A stretch of 25,491 nt of DNA from an uncultured Caryophanales bacterium (GCA_937958685.1 CALGNF010000085.1:1-25491); one strand, 5' to 3'; counted from the stretch's first letter, positions 14,701-22,864 are shown. The notes: generated by a model not told the origin, from the letters alone. A program made the numbers and translations.

Positions 14701-16017
14701 ATGACTGACAAGATCAACGTTTTCAAAAACAAAAACTTCTCCCTGCTGTTTGGAGGAGTTTTAGTTTCGAATATTGCCCACATCCTGTTCAATTTCGCCA
14801 TCAGTTTGTATGTGTTGCGGCTTGCCGGTTCCGTCTACGATCAGAAGACCGCCGCCTTAATCCAGGCGATCTATCTCGCCTTGTCCGGTTTCGTATTGCT
14901 TTTGTTGATGCCGGTTGGCGGCGTGCTCGCCGACAAACTGAATAAAGTCAGAACGATGTACATCACTGATTTTGTCCGTGGGACAACGATCCTGCTGGCA
15001 TGTTTGAGTTTGTTTGTGATCGACAACGACTTTTCTCTGATCATCATCCTATTCGTGATGAATCTGATCCTAAGCGTCAATTCAGCGCTCTTCACGCCCG
15101 CTTCCTCTTCCTTGCTCAGATTCATCGTCAAAGACGAGGAACTCCAGCAAGCCTCCGCATATCTGTACGGATCCTCCAATTTCCAGGCGATCATCGGCGT
15201 GCTTCTTGGCGGTATCCTCTATGCCTCCGTGGGCATCATCTGGATATTCCTGATCAACGGTATCGGATACATCATCTCCGCGATCACGGAGATTTTCATC
15301 CGCTATGACCACTCTCAACACACCAGCGGTGACACCATCTCGATGAAGGCGGTCATGAAGGACATCAAGGACGGCTTGTCATATATCGTCCATCAGAAGG
15401 CGATCTTCGCAACGCTCTTGATGGCGCTTGGGGTCAACTTCTTCCTCAGTCCGATTTTTGCCAACGCCTTACCCTATTTCATCGAGTTCAGCCTGGCAAC
15501 GGCACCCAGTTTTCTCTTTGACAAGTTCCTGACGCCGGAGACTTGGTATTCTGTCTTGTCGATCTCGCTTTCCCTGTCGGCGATCATCATGTCGATTGCG
15601 CTTTCACGGCGGAAGACACGGGAAAGCTATCATAAATGGCTGAGAACGGCAATCAGCGTCTTTGTCGTCCTGATGAGCTGCTATTCCCTGAGCATGATCC
15701 TCTTCTATGGCGGCCGTATTCCCTTGGACACGATCCTGCCCGTCATGATTGCCATCTTCTTCCTGCTCGGATTCGCCAACACCGCCTTCAACGTGCCAAT
15801 CGGCTTGATTTTTCAACGCCGGGTTGACAAATCCCAACTGGGAAAAGTCAATTCGGTTTCCGGTGTGCTATCCCAGGCCTTGATTCCTGTCGCCTCCCTG
15901 ATCGCAGGGGTGCTGATCTCCCAGGTTTCGGTCACCGCCTTGTATCTATTTTCGCTATTCGGCACGATTTTCGTCACGCTGCTGTATGTGACTAACAAAA
16001 GCATCAACGAAATCTGA
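14701..16017 (+). CDS. MFS transporter, drug/macrolide-efflux type
   Basis: A 438-residue integral membrane protein with about 12 hydrophobic segments and the layout of the major facilitator superfamily. The loop after the second segment has the family's motif A in the form GGVLADKLNKVR (73-84). The general pattern (NKNFSLLFGGVLVSNIAHILF at the start, a long mid-loop after the sixth segment) is closest to the macrolide-efflux-like MFS group, which exports hydrophobic compounds by proton antiport; the real substrate is unknown. There is no clear Shine-Dalgarno before ATG 14701 and no promoter in the 21-base gap, so it should be expressed from the upstream promoter. A strong terminator follows at once. 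The operon position suggests export of something linked to the small-protein/SHOCT module, which is conjecture. Confidence 0.9.
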   Translation: MTDKINVFKNKNFSLLFGGVLVSNIAHILFNFAISLYVLRLAGSVYDQKTAALIQAIYLALSGFVLLLLMPVGGVLADKLNKVRTMYITDFVRGTTILLACLSLFVIDNDFSLIIILFVMNLILSVNSALFTPASSSLLRFIVKDEELQQASAYLYGSSNFQAIIGVLLGGILYASVGIIWIFLINGIGYIISAITEIFIRYDHSQHTSGDTISMKAVMKDIKDGLSYIVHQKAIFATLLMALGVNFFLSPIFANALPYFIEFSLATAPSFLFDKFLTPETWYSVLSISLSLSAIIMSIALSRRKTRESYHKWLRTAISVFVVLMSCYSLSMILFYGGRIPLDTILPVMIAIFFLLGFANTAFNVPIGLIFQRRVDKSQLGKVNSVSGVLSQALIPVASLIAGVLISQVSVTALYLFSLFGTIFVTLLYVTNKSINEI

Positions 16018-16031
16018 TTGACCCCGCCACA

Positions 16032-16058
16032 AAGCCCGGAATGCATCGGGCTTTTTTT
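16032..16058 (+). terminator. Rho-independent terminator after the MFS gene
   Basis: AAGCCCG (16032-16038) pairs with CGGGCTT (16047-16053) across an 8-base loop, with seven T to 16058. It closes the operon that starts at the second perfect promoter. Confidence 0.92.
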
Positions 16059-16085
16059 GATTTGTCCCTATTTTTCGCAATTGTA

Positions 16086-16094
16086 TGATATAAT
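16086..16094 (+). promoter_or_regulatory. Extended -10 promoter for the rRNA methyltransferase
   Basis: TGATATAAT is a perfect extended -10 (hexamer 16089-16094) without a good -35. The start codon chosen at 16228 implies an unusually long leader of about 125 bases, which contains a T run (16158-16163) and a small GAACGGT/ACCGGTTC hairpin at 16169-16190. Confidence 0.55.
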
Positions 16095-16227
16095 CAAAAT
16101 AGATTCACCACATGTTTCCCACGGAAAATCCCTGGCATCTTGATAGTGGTCCTCGGGTTTTTTATTGAGAACGGTGCCGATGACCGGTTCAATGTATGCA
16201 AAGCGTCGCGGAGGAAGCCAAAGCGAA

Positions 16228-17574
16228 ATGGAAGAAGCGCCAAACAGGTTCATCGCCGAAGCCATCGATCTCACTCATGACGCCCTTGGGGTCGTCAGAC
16301 GGGATGATGGATTCACCGTCTTCGTCGAGGATTTGCTAAAAGGCGAATCGGCGGAGATCGAGATCACGAAAGCAAAGAAAGACTATGGCTTTGGAATCGT
16401 CACCCAGAGACTTTCCAAAAGCCCTTTTCGCGTCACGCCGAAATGCAAACATTTCCATGAATGCGGCGGCTGCGGCCTGATGCACATGGACTACGATCTT
16501 CAACTCAGTTTCAAGAAATACCGGATTGAAACCACCTTGAAGCGCCACAACCTCAAAGACGCGACCGTCAAGAACATGGTCGGCATGGCAACCCCCTATA
16601 ATTACCGCAACAAGGTTGAAATCAAGTTTCGCCAGGGCGACAAGGGGATAGAAGCGGGGTTCTTCAAAAGCCAATCGCACAACCTCGTCAACCTCGAGGA
16701 ATGCCACATCATCGGCAAGAGAACCTTTGAAACCATCAACCTTCTCAAAAACATCGCCAATGAATTGAAAATCACCGCTTACGATGAGAAAAACAACACC
16801 GGATATCTCAGGTCGGCGGTCATCCGCGAGTCACACGCCACCAAACGCATCACCCTGCTTCTCAATCTAGCCAAAACGCCGCTCCCCCATCAAGAGGAAC
16901 TCGTTAAGAAACTTATAGCCAAAATCCCGGAAATCTCGGGCGTGGCCACAACCCTCGCACTGGATGAATCGGCCATGGCGACGGATCCGATCGAAACCAT
17001 TTTCGGCGTTCAGCCGATCACCGATTCCATCAGCGGCATCAACTACGAAGTCGGGATGCGCTCCTTCTTTCAGACAAATACCACGCAAACGGAAAAACTC
17101 TACCAGATTGCGCTGAAATACGCGGATCTGAACAACAAATCCAGAGTCATCGACGCTTACTCGGGTATCGGTTCGATCGCCTTGAACGCCGCCAAAAAGG
17201 CCAATAAGGTCTTTGGCATCGAAATTGTCAAGGCCGCCGTTCAGGATGCGAAAAAGAACGCTTCCCTTAACAATATCCGAAACGCTTTTTTCGAAGTCGG
17301 CGATGCGGAAGCCGTCCTTGCCAAATGGAAGAAATATAGTTTTGACACCGTCTTTCTCGACCCGCCCAGAAGAGGCTGCTCCAAAGGCTTGATCAAGGTC
17401 TTGGTGGACATGAAGATTCCCAAGATTGTCTACATCTCCTGTGATCAGGCAACCTTGTGCCGCGATTTGGAAATTTTAGAGCAGAATGGGTATGAAGTCA
17501 AGGAAATCACACCGATAGACATGTTTCCCCAAACAATCCATGTAGAATCGGTATCGTTGTTAACGCTAAAATAA
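16228..17574 (+). CDS. rlmCD: 23S rRNA (uracil-5)-methyltransferase, RumA/RlmCD family
   Basis: A 448-residue SAM-dependent enzyme making 5-methyluridine in 23S rRNA. An N-terminal TRAM domain (about 6-62, DLTHDALGVVRRDDGFTVFV) binds RNA. Four cysteines hold a 4Fe-4S cluster: Cys73, Cys79 and Cys82 in CKHFHECGGC, and Cys159 in EECH. The methyltransferase domain has DAYSGIGSIAL for SAM, DPPRRGC starting at Asp378, and SCDQATLCRD with nucleophile Cys405. In Bacillus one such enzyme (RlmCD) methylates both U747 and U1939; whether this one is dual is unknown. The frame is open back to 16165, but the ATG at 16228 fits the family start; GGAGG lies 13 bases before it, a rather long spacing. The start is therefore less certain than the gene. 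Confidence 0.92.
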   Translation: MEEAPNRFIAEAIDLTHDALGVVRRDDGFTVFVEDLLKGESAEIEITKAKKDYGFGIVTQRLSKSPFRVTPKCKHFHECGGCGLMHMDYDLQLSFKKYRIETTLKRHNLKDATVKNMVGMATPYNYRNKVEIKFRQGDKGIEAGFFKSQSHNLVNLEECHIIGKRTFETINLLKNIANELKITAYDEKNNTGYLRSAVIRESHATKRITLLLNLAKTPLPHQEELVKKLIAKIPEISGVATTLALDESAMATDPIETIFGVQPITDSISGINYEVGMRSFFQTNTTQTEKLYQIALKYADLNNKSRVIDAYSGIGSIALNAAKKANKVFGIEIVKAAVQDAKKNASLNNIRNAFFEVGDAEAVLAKWKKYSFDTVFLDPPRRGCSKGLIKVLVDMKIPKIVYISCDQATLCRDLEILEQNGYEVKEITPIDMFPQTIHVESVSLLTLK

Positions 17575-17617
17575 CAAGAATAGCGATGATAATACACATC
17601 CGTTGCCAATGTATTCT

Positions 17618-17654
17618 AACCATCAACTTCTCGCGAAGGACAGATGGTTTTTTT
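17618..17654 (+). terminator. Rho-independent terminator after the rRNA methyltransferase
   Basis: AACCATC (17618-17624) pairs with GATGGTT (17643-17649), with an inner CTTC/GAAG stem, followed by seven T to 17654. Confidence 0.88.
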
Positions 17655-17877
17655 ATTATCTGTTGCCTTGAGTAGGCCTTGGTCCAAAGCACATCCGGGA
17701 AACACGATATGAATCATCATCGACGATTGGCGACAATCATCTGAAAAGGAACACGAAGCCAACCGTCACAAGGGCGGAATCATTACGTTCATTACAAAAG
17801 TTCCCTGTTCGGATAGATTGTTGTTGCTGAAAACCAGGTTCATCAGTAAAAAAGCGACTTACTTAAGGTTTTTTTTC
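17655..17877. other. Non-coding interval with no recognised feature
   Basis: About 220 bases between the terminator at 17618-17654 and the promoter at 17878. I see no open frame with a ribosome binding site, no tRNA cloverleaf and no clear repeat. A weak GATTG/CAATC hairpin lies near 17727-17740. It may simply be spacer or the remains of a lost gene. Confidence 0.5.
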
Positions 17878-17886
17878 TGCTATAAT
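17878..17886 (+). promoter_or_regulatory. Extended -10 promoter for natAB
   Basis: TGCTATAAT (hexamer 17881-17886) is a perfect extended -10 with no good -35. GAGGAG at 17903-17908 is the ribosome binding site of the first gene, so the leader is short. Confidence 0.6.
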
Positions 17887-17915
17887 ATATTTAGTGTTGA
17901 TTGAGGAGTGATGCT

Positions 17916-18698
17916 ATGGAACCGATTCTACAGGTGAACGCCATTTCGAAAACATTCAACCTGTCAAAGAAACAACAGAAGATCGAAGCGACCAAAGACA
18001 AGATCAAAGTCGCTCTCAACCGCTTGTCTTTCAATGCCTACCCCCGGGAGATCTACGGCCTGCTCGGGCCAAACGGAGCAGGCAAGACAACCGCTTTGCG
18101 ATGCATTTCCACCCTGATCAAGCCCGACAGCGGCGAAATCACCCTGAACGGCTTTTCGGTGACCAGCCAAGAGGATGAAGTCCGCAGCGAAATCGGCTTC
18201 TTGACGAGCGATTTGAAACTCGAGGAGTTCTTCACGCCCAACTATCTCTTCGACTATTTCTCCGCTCTACATGGCGTCGATCCCGAGGTCGCCAAGTCGA
18301 GAAAGAAACTATTGTTTGCCAAGTTTGGGATCGACAGATTCGCTGAAGTCAAGGTCGGCGAATTGTCCACAGGCATGCGACAGAAGGTACAGATCGTGAT
18401 TGCCCTTGTCCACGATCCCGACATCATCGTGTTCGACGAGCCGACCAACGGACTTGACATCCTAACGGCCAAAGTTGTCACGGATTATCTAAGGGAACTC
18501 CGCGATGCCGGCAAAACGATCGTCGTATCAACGCATATCTTCAGTCTCGCCGAACGGCTGTGTGACCGTGTCGGCATCATCATCGACGGGCAGTTGATGT
18601 ATGAAACCCAACTGACGGAAACCAACAGGTCGGAAGCAAACCTGGAGGAACTCTTGTTCCGTCTCGTCGAGGAAAGCGAGGCGAGGAAACATGCGTAA
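17916..18698 (+). CDS. natA: ABC transporter ATP-binding protein, NatA type
   Basis: A 260-residue cytoplasmic ATPase that would power the membrane protein encoded next. Walker A is GPNGAGKTT (51-59), the Q-loop region follows near 95, the ABC signature is LSTGM (150-154), Walker B is IIVFDE (170-175), and the switch histidine lies in STH. It belongs to the ABC-2 exporter ATPases; the DEPTNGLD box and the two-gene arrangement resemble NatA of the Bacillus NatAB sodium exporter. An unusual lysine-rich insert (about 18-32, KKQQKIEATKDKIK) interrupts the N-terminal strands, as in some NatA relatives. The ATG at 17916 has GAGGAG upstream; the frame is open to 17901 but without a better start. It overlaps natB by eight bases. 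Confidence 0.9.
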   Translation: MEPILQVNAISKTFNLSKKQQKIEATKDKIKVALNRLSFNAYPREIYGLLGPNGAGKTTALRCISTLIKPDSGEITLNGFSVTSQEDEVRSEIGFLTSDLKLEEFFTPNYLFDYFSALHGVDPEVAKSRKKLLFAKFGIDRFAEVKVGELSTGMRQKVQIVIALVHDPDIIVFDEPTNGLDILTAKVVTDYLRELRDAGKTIVVSTHIFSLAERLCDRVGIIIDGQLMYETQLTETNRSEANLEELLFRLVEESEARKHA

Positions 18699-19863
18699 CA
18701 TCCTGACAATCTTCCGCAAGGAATGGGATCGGGTCATTAAGGACAAGCGGCTCGTCTTTTCGGTGATGCTCTTGCCTGGTTTGATGATTTTCATTCTCTA
18801 CTCGTTCATCGGCGGTGCGATCCAGACACGGGTGCTGAATCTGGAAACGCGACTCGCCTTGATCAATGAGCCGGCCGGTTTCGTGACGCTGGTGGACACC
18901 CTGACCGGCGATGATGGCTGGGAGTACCAAAGCGACGATGCCGAGAGCATCTCCACCTACAAACTTCACATCGACAGCGGCAACTGGGAACTGCTGATCA
19001 TCTTCCCCAACGATTTCGACGAGGCAGTCAACGCCAAGGAAATCCCGGAGATCGAGATCTACTACAATCCCAACGAACCTGCCTCAAGTCAGTTGTACTC
19101 CCAATACCTTAGGTATCTAAGCACTTATCATCAACAGCTTTCGTTAGCGGTCTATGGTGACACCCAGGCTTTTTCCCTGACAGTTGATTCTCTTCCCATC
19201 GATGAAACCAAGCAGACAGGCATGATGGTCTCGATGCTGTTGCCGATGCTGGTCTTGATGTTCTTGTTTGCCGGCGCCATGGGCATTGGTCCGGAAGCCA
19301 TTGCCGGCGAGAAGGAAAGAGGAACCATCGCAACGCTGTTGATAACTCCTGTAAAACGCAGTGAGATCGCAATGGGAAAAGTGCTGGGACTTAGCGTGCT
19401 TTCGCTCATTTCCGCATGTTCATCCTTCTTGGGGATCTTGGTCTCTCTTCCGAAACTATTCGCTGGGGAGGACATCGACATGTCAATCTATTCCTTCACC
19501 GATTATCTGCAGATCCTCTTGTTGCTCTTCTCCACTGTTTTTGTGATCGTTGGCATCATCTCGATTGTCTCGGCTTATGCGAAGAACATGAAGGAAGCGG
19601 GAACATTGATCCTCCCGTTCTACCTGCTGACAATCTTGATCGGCGTGACTTCGATGTTCGGACAACAAGCTGCCGCCAATCCCTGGCTGTACATCATCCC
19701 GCTGTACAACTCGGTCCAAACCCTGATCGCCATCTTCACCTTCGATCCATCGTCCTGGCTTTACACTGTGATCACGATTCTGTCCAATATCGCGTATCTC
19801 GTATTGTTTGTCTTCATCTTGAACCGGATGTTCAAAAGCGAGAAAATCATGTTCAGCAAATAA
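18691..19863 (+). CDS. natB: ABC-2 transporter permease, NatB type
   Basis: A 390-residue permease. One hydrophobic segment near residues 22-44 is followed by an extracellular domain (about 45-175) and five further membrane segments in the C-terminal half. The cytoplasmic coupling motif EKERGTIATLLITPVKRSEI follows the second segment and is the hallmark of NatB-like ABC-2 permeases. Together with the upstream ATPase it should form an exporter. In Bacillus, NatAB expels sodium ions; other relatives export antibiotics or peptides, so the substrate stays open. The start ATG overlaps the end of natA by eight bases, with GAGGAAAC directly before it, so translation is coupled. A possible weak terminator follows at 19944-19985. 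Confidence 0.88.
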   Translation: MRNILTIFRKEWDRVIKDKRLVFSVMLLPGLMIFILYSFIGGAIQTRVLNLETRLALINEPAGFVTLVDTLTGDDGWEYQSDDAESISTYKLHIDSGNWELLIIFPNDFDEAVNAKEIPEIEIYYNPNEPASSQLYSQYLRYLSTYHQQLSLAVYGDTQAFSLTVDSLPIDETKQTGMMVSMLLPMLVLMFLFAGAMGIGPEAIAGEKERGTIATLLITPVKRSEIAMGKVLGLSVLSLISACSSFLGILVSLPKLFAGEDIDMSIYSFTDYLQILLLLFSTVFVIVGIISIVSAYAKNMKEAGTLILPFYLLTILIGVTSMFGQQAAANPWLYIIPLYNSVQTLIAIFTFDPSSWLYTVITILSNIAYLVLFVFILNRMFKSEKIMFSK

Positions 19864-19943
19864 ATATTCAATAATGATCATCGCACGACGACGGGAGTCT
19901 CCATGGCCAAGCGGCACTTCATCCACCAGCGCGTCTGGCTGAT

Positions 19944-19985
19944 GAGGCCAAAATCCTTGAGCTGTTGGCAAACTCCTGTTTTTTT
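19944..19985 (+). terminator. Possible weak terminator after natAB
   Basis: GAG-GCCAA (19944-19951) can pair with TTGGC (19965-19969) and CTC (19973-19975) with an AAA bulge, and seven T follow at 19979-19985. The three bases between stem and T run and the low stability make it doubtful. Confidence 0.35.
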
Positions 19986-19998
19986 AATGTCCGGGCTG

Positions 19999-20007
19999 TG
20001 TTATAAT
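19999..20007 (+). promoter_or_regulatory. Extended -10 promoter for tnaA-arcA
   Basis: TGTTATAAT (hexamer 20002-20007) is a perfect extended -10 with no evident -35. The expected start near 20014 gives a 125-base leader before tnaA. Confidence 0.6.
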
Positions 20008-20013
20008 CTGTCT

Positions 20014-20138
20014 GTACCGATGTCGGCGCTTTCCCGATTCGCTGACAGAATGGAACGCCAAGATAACTAAAAAAACCAAAGATCTCTGCATCCTGTTTTT
20101 TTGCGGTAGTCGGATAATGACCGGGAAAGGAAGATCCA
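20014..20138 (+). promoter_or_regulatory. Long structured leader of tnaA
   Basis: The leader holds a stem of GTCGGCG (20022-20028) with CGCTGAC (20040-20046), one pair being G-U. A 16-codon frame (20020-20070) has no Shine-Dalgarno site. Seven A (20069-20075) lie opposite seven T (20092-20098). Its length and structure suggest control after initiation, but no known riboswitch or TnaC-like peptide is recognised: the mini-frame has no tryptophan. Confidence 0.35.
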
Positions 20139-21533
20139 ATGTCAGACAAGATCATCGTACCGCCATACAAGATCAAGATGGTGGAGCCAATCAGACTCAT
20201 CGATCGCGCCACCAGACAAAAGCGCTTGGAAGCAGCGGGATTCAATCCCTTTCAATTGAAAAGCGAGGATGTCTTCATCGATTTGCTTACCGATTCCGGC
20301 ACCGGCGCGATGAGCCATTTCCAATGGGCGGCCTTGATGCAAGGCGACGAGGCCTATGCGGGTTCAGCAAGTTTTTTCCGCTTGGAGAAAACCGTCAAGG
20401 AAATCACCGGTTACAAATACATGATGCCGGTCCATCAGGGCCGGGGCGCGGAACAGGTTGTGATACCTGCGCTGGTCGAACATCCACGGATGGTCTTCAT
20501 CAGCAACTTCCATTTTGACACGACCAGAGCCCATGTGGAACTTGCAGGCGCCCGGGCGGTCGACTGTGTCGTCAGGGAATGTTTCGCGATCGATGAGTAT
20601 CACCCGTTCAAGGGCAATTTCGATCTTGCCGCCCTCCGGAAGGCGATCCTGCAACACGGAAAGGAAAACGTCGCGGCGATCATCATGACGATCACCAACA
20701 ACTCCGCGGGCGGCCAGCCCGTGAGTTTGGATAACATGAAAGCGGTTCGCAAAATCGCAGATGAATTTGGCTTGAAAATCATCATCGATGGCGCCCGTTA
20801 CGCCGAGAATGCCTATTTCATCAAAAAGCGCGAGCCCGCTTACGCCGAAAAAAGCGTCAGGGAGATCGCCCGGATGCAATTCGATCTCGCGGACATCTTG
20901 CTCATGAGCTCGAAAAAGGACGGATTGGTCAACATCGGCGGCCTGATCGCAATCAAGGATGATCACGAATTGTTCAAGAAGTGTCAGATCCGGATCGTGC
21001 CCATGGAGGGTTTCCCGACCTACGGCGGTCTGGCCGGGCGGGACATGGACGCCCTGGCCGTTGGGCTCAACGAAGCCTTGGAAGATGCGTATCTTGAGTA
21101 TCGGTTGGCGGAGGTCGCCTATCTCGGCGAAAAACTGAAAGCGATCGGAGTGCCGATCCAATATCCTCCCGGTGGACACGCCGTGTTCGTCGATTGCGGC
21201 AGGATCTGTCCGCAAATCCCCTATGACCAGTTTCCCGCGCAAGCCGTCTGCAACGCCCTGTATCTCGAAGGCGGCATCAGGGCAGTTGAAATCGGTTCTT
21301 TGCTGCTTGGCCGTGATCCCGACACCGGGAAGAACCTCAAGGCGGACATCGAATTTCTCCGGTTGACGATTCCCAGACGAACCTATACCTTCCAGCATTT
21401 CGACTACATCGTGAGCAGCTTCGCCGAGGTGCTGAAACAAAAAGACCGGCTGAAGGGACTTGCTTTCGTCTATGAAGCACCGATCTTGAGACACTTCACC
21501 GCCAGTTTCAAACCCATCGATCAGGAGCAGTGA
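20139..21533 (+). CDS. tnaA: Tryptophanase (tryptophan indole-lyase)
   Basis: A 464-residue PLP enzyme of the beta-eliminating lyase family that splits L-tryptophan to indole, pyruvate and ammonia. DLLTDSGTGAM (48-58), HQGRGAEQ (99-106), NSAGGQPVSL (188-197) and DGARYAENAYF (218-228) are conserved. The PLP lysine is Lys260 in SSKKD. The close relative tyrosine phenol-lyase has Thr in the FTTTR segment and Arg in the SMERG segment; here they are Asp127 (FDTTR) and Ile385 (AVEIGS), as in E. coli tryptophanase, and the following LLGRDPDTGK also matches it. These residues favour tryptophan, but are not proof. AAAGGAAG precedes the ATG. It shares a transcript with arcA four bases later; no tryptophan permease is present. 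Confidence 0.9.
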   Translation: MSDKIIVPPYKIKMVEPIRLIDRATRQKRLEAAGFNPFQLKSEDVFIDLLTDSGTGAMSHFQWAALMQGDEAYAGSASFFRLEKTVKEITGYKYMMPVHQGRGAEQVVIPALVEHPRMVFISNFHFDTTRAHVELAGARAVDCVVRECFAIDEYHPFKGNFDLAALRKAILQHGKENVAAIIMTITNNSAGGQPVSLDNMKAVRKIADEFGLKIIIDGARYAENAYFIKKREPAYAEKSVREIARMQFDLADILLMSSKKDGLVNIGGLIAIKDDHELFKKCQIRIVPMEGFPTYGGLAGRDMDALAVGLNEALEDAYLEYRLAEVAYLGEKLKAIGVPIQYPPGGHAVFVDCGRICPQIPYDQFPAQAVCNALYLEGGIRAVEIGSLLLGRDPDTGKNLKADIEFLRLTIPRRTYTFQHFDYIVSSFAEVLKQKDRLKGLAFVYEAPILRHFTASFKPIDQEQ

Positions 21534-21537
21534 CAAT

Positions 21538-22758
21538 ATGAAAAATCTCTCGGTTTTTTCCGAAGTCGGCAGACTGAAAAAAGTCCTCTTGCATCGACCG
21601 GGAAAAGAACTCGAAAACCTGACCCCGAAATGGCTCGAGCAGTTGTTGTTTGACGATATTCCCTGGCTGGATCTCGCGATCAAGGAGCACGACCAGTTCG
21701 CCCGCGTTTTCCGCGAAAACGGCGTCGAAGTGGTATACCTTGCGGATCTGGTCGCCGAGACGCTTGATCTCTCGCCGGCGCTCAAGGAGAATTTCATCGC
21801 GCAATACCTCGACGAGGCGCACGTAACCAGCGATACGCTCAAACTGGTTTTGACCGATTTCCTGCAAAAAATCCCCCTGACCAAAACCATGGTGGAAGTG
21901 ACGATGGCCGGCATCCGCAAGTCAGAAGTCCCCAATTTCACCAAAAGGACGCTGACCGACCACATCCGCGACTACCCCTTCGTCACTGATCCGATGCCCA
22001 ATCTCTATTTTACCAGGGATCCATTCGCGATCATCGGTGAGGGTGTCGCCATCAGTCGAATGTTCACGGGTACCAGAAGCCGGGAGACGATTTATGGCGA
22101 GTACATTTTCAAACATCATCCCGTTTATGGCAAAGCCCCGCTTTATTACGAGCGCGACTATCCCTCGACGATCGAAGGCGGCGACCTATTGGTTCTGAAC
22201 GAAGCGACGCTCGCCATCGGCGTCAGCGAACGGACCCATCCGGCGGCGATCGAAAAACTCGCCAAAAATCTGTTTTTCAATTTTTCCACACCCTTTACCA
22301 CCGTGATTGCCTGCGACATCCCGAAAAGCCGGTCGTTCATGCATCTCGACACCGTCTTCACCCAAGTCGACCACGACAAGTTCCTCGTCCATCATGATGT
22401 CAAGAAGTACGTGAAAGCTTACGAATTGAAACGTAGTTTGACAAATCAAGGCAAACTGACGGTGACACCGCTCGACATGAAGTTCGACCAGATTCTGGAG
22501 AAATACCTCAACCGCAAAATCACCCTGATCGCCTGTGGCGGCGATGATGTTGTCGCAAGTGACCGCGAACAGTGGAACGACGGCGCCAACACGATCGTGC
22601 TGGCCCCGGGAGAAGTGATCGTCTATGAACGCAACCATATCACGAACGATATTCTCAACAAACACGGCATCAAGGTCCACACAATCCCATCGAGCGAACT
22701 GTCCCGCGGTCGTGGCGGTCCCAGATGCATGAGTATGCCACTCTATCGCGCCCAATAA
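21538..22758 (+). CDS. arcA: Arginine deiminase
   Basis: A 406-residue hydrolase converting L-arginine to citrulline and ammonia, usually the first step of the ATP-yielding arginine deiminase pathway and a source of acid tolerance. The active-site set is complete: Asp161 in FTRDPF, Glu213 and Asp216 in EGGD, His269 in HLDTVF, and nucleophile Cys397 in GRGGPRCMSMP near the C-terminus. Length is normal. It follows tnaA by four bases, with AGGAGC inside the end of tnaA as ribosome binding site. Ornithine carbamoyltransferase (arcB), carbamate kinase (arcC) and the arginine/ornithine antiporter (arcD) are not next to it, which is unusual; they may lie elsewhere or be missing. A strong terminator ends the operon. 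Confidence 0.96.
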   Translation: MKNLSVFSEVGRLKKVLLHRPGKELENLTPKWLEQLLFDDIPWLDLAIKEHDQFARVFRENGVEVVYLADLVAETLDLSPALKENFIAQYLDEAHVTSDTLKLVLTDFLQKIPLTKTMVEVTMAGIRKSEVPNFTKRTLTDHIRDYPFVTDPMPNLYFTRDPFAIIGEGVAISRMFTGTRSRETIYGEYIFKHHPVYGKAPLYYERDYPSTIEGGDLLVLNEATLAIGVSERTHPAAIEKLAKNLFFNFSTPFTTVIACDIPKSRSFMHLDTVFTQVDHDKFLVHHDVKKYVKAYELKRSLTNQGKLTVTPLDMKFDQILEKYLNRKITLIACGGDDVVASDREQWNDGANTIVLAPGEVIVYERNHITNDILNKHGIKVHTIPSSELSRGRGGPRCMSMPLYRAQ

Positions 22759-22762
22759 GACC

Positions 22763-22785
22763 AACCCGGATAAACCGGGTTTTTT
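22763..22785 (+). terminator. Rho-independent terminator after tnaA-arcA
   Basis: AACCCGG (22763-22769) pairs with CCGGGTT (22775-22781) over a 5-base loop, followed by T to 22785. The T run leads directly into the next inverted repeat. Confidence 0.92.
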
Positions 22786-22851
22786 ATTATTGACATATGA
22801 CCGAAATATGTTATACTATGTCTGTAAATAGGTGACATATGTCAATAATAA
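22784..22851. repeat. 16-bp inverted repeat bracketing the DUF5320 promoter, with an operator-like palindrome
   Basis: TTATTATTGACATATG (22784-22799) and CATATGTCAATAATAA (22836-22851) are perfect reverse complements. The left arm contains the -35 TTGACA. The right arm includes most of TGACATATGTCA (22833-22844), itself a perfect 12-base palindrome, and ends at the Shine-Dalgarno site. This looks like paired regulator-binding sites. Confidence 0.75.
22790..22817 (+). promoter_or_regulatory. Promoter for the DUF5320 gene
   Basis: TTGACA (22790-22795), a 16-base spacer and TATACT (22812-22817) preceded by TGT give both a consensus -35 and an extended -10. Both elements lie within the inverted-repeat region, so the gene is probably tightly controlled. 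Confidence 0.75.
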
Positions 22852-22864
22852 GGAGGTGTGGATC

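Noticed and set aside
19903..20070. 55-codon plus-strand frame with GGGAG before its ATG, between natB and tnaA
   Set aside because: It runs through the possible terminator and the tnaA -10 box, resembles no family, and its 3' part is better explained as leader. It could be a decayed gene, but I cannot support it.
20139..21533. Tyrosine phenol-lyase instead of tryptophanase
   Set aside because: The positions that separate the two enzymes (Asp127 and Ile385) and the LLGRDP-TGK segment match tryptophanase.
20364..21965. 533-codon minus-strand open frame
   Set aside because: Antisense shadow of tnaA and arcA; both plus-strand genes have intact active sites.
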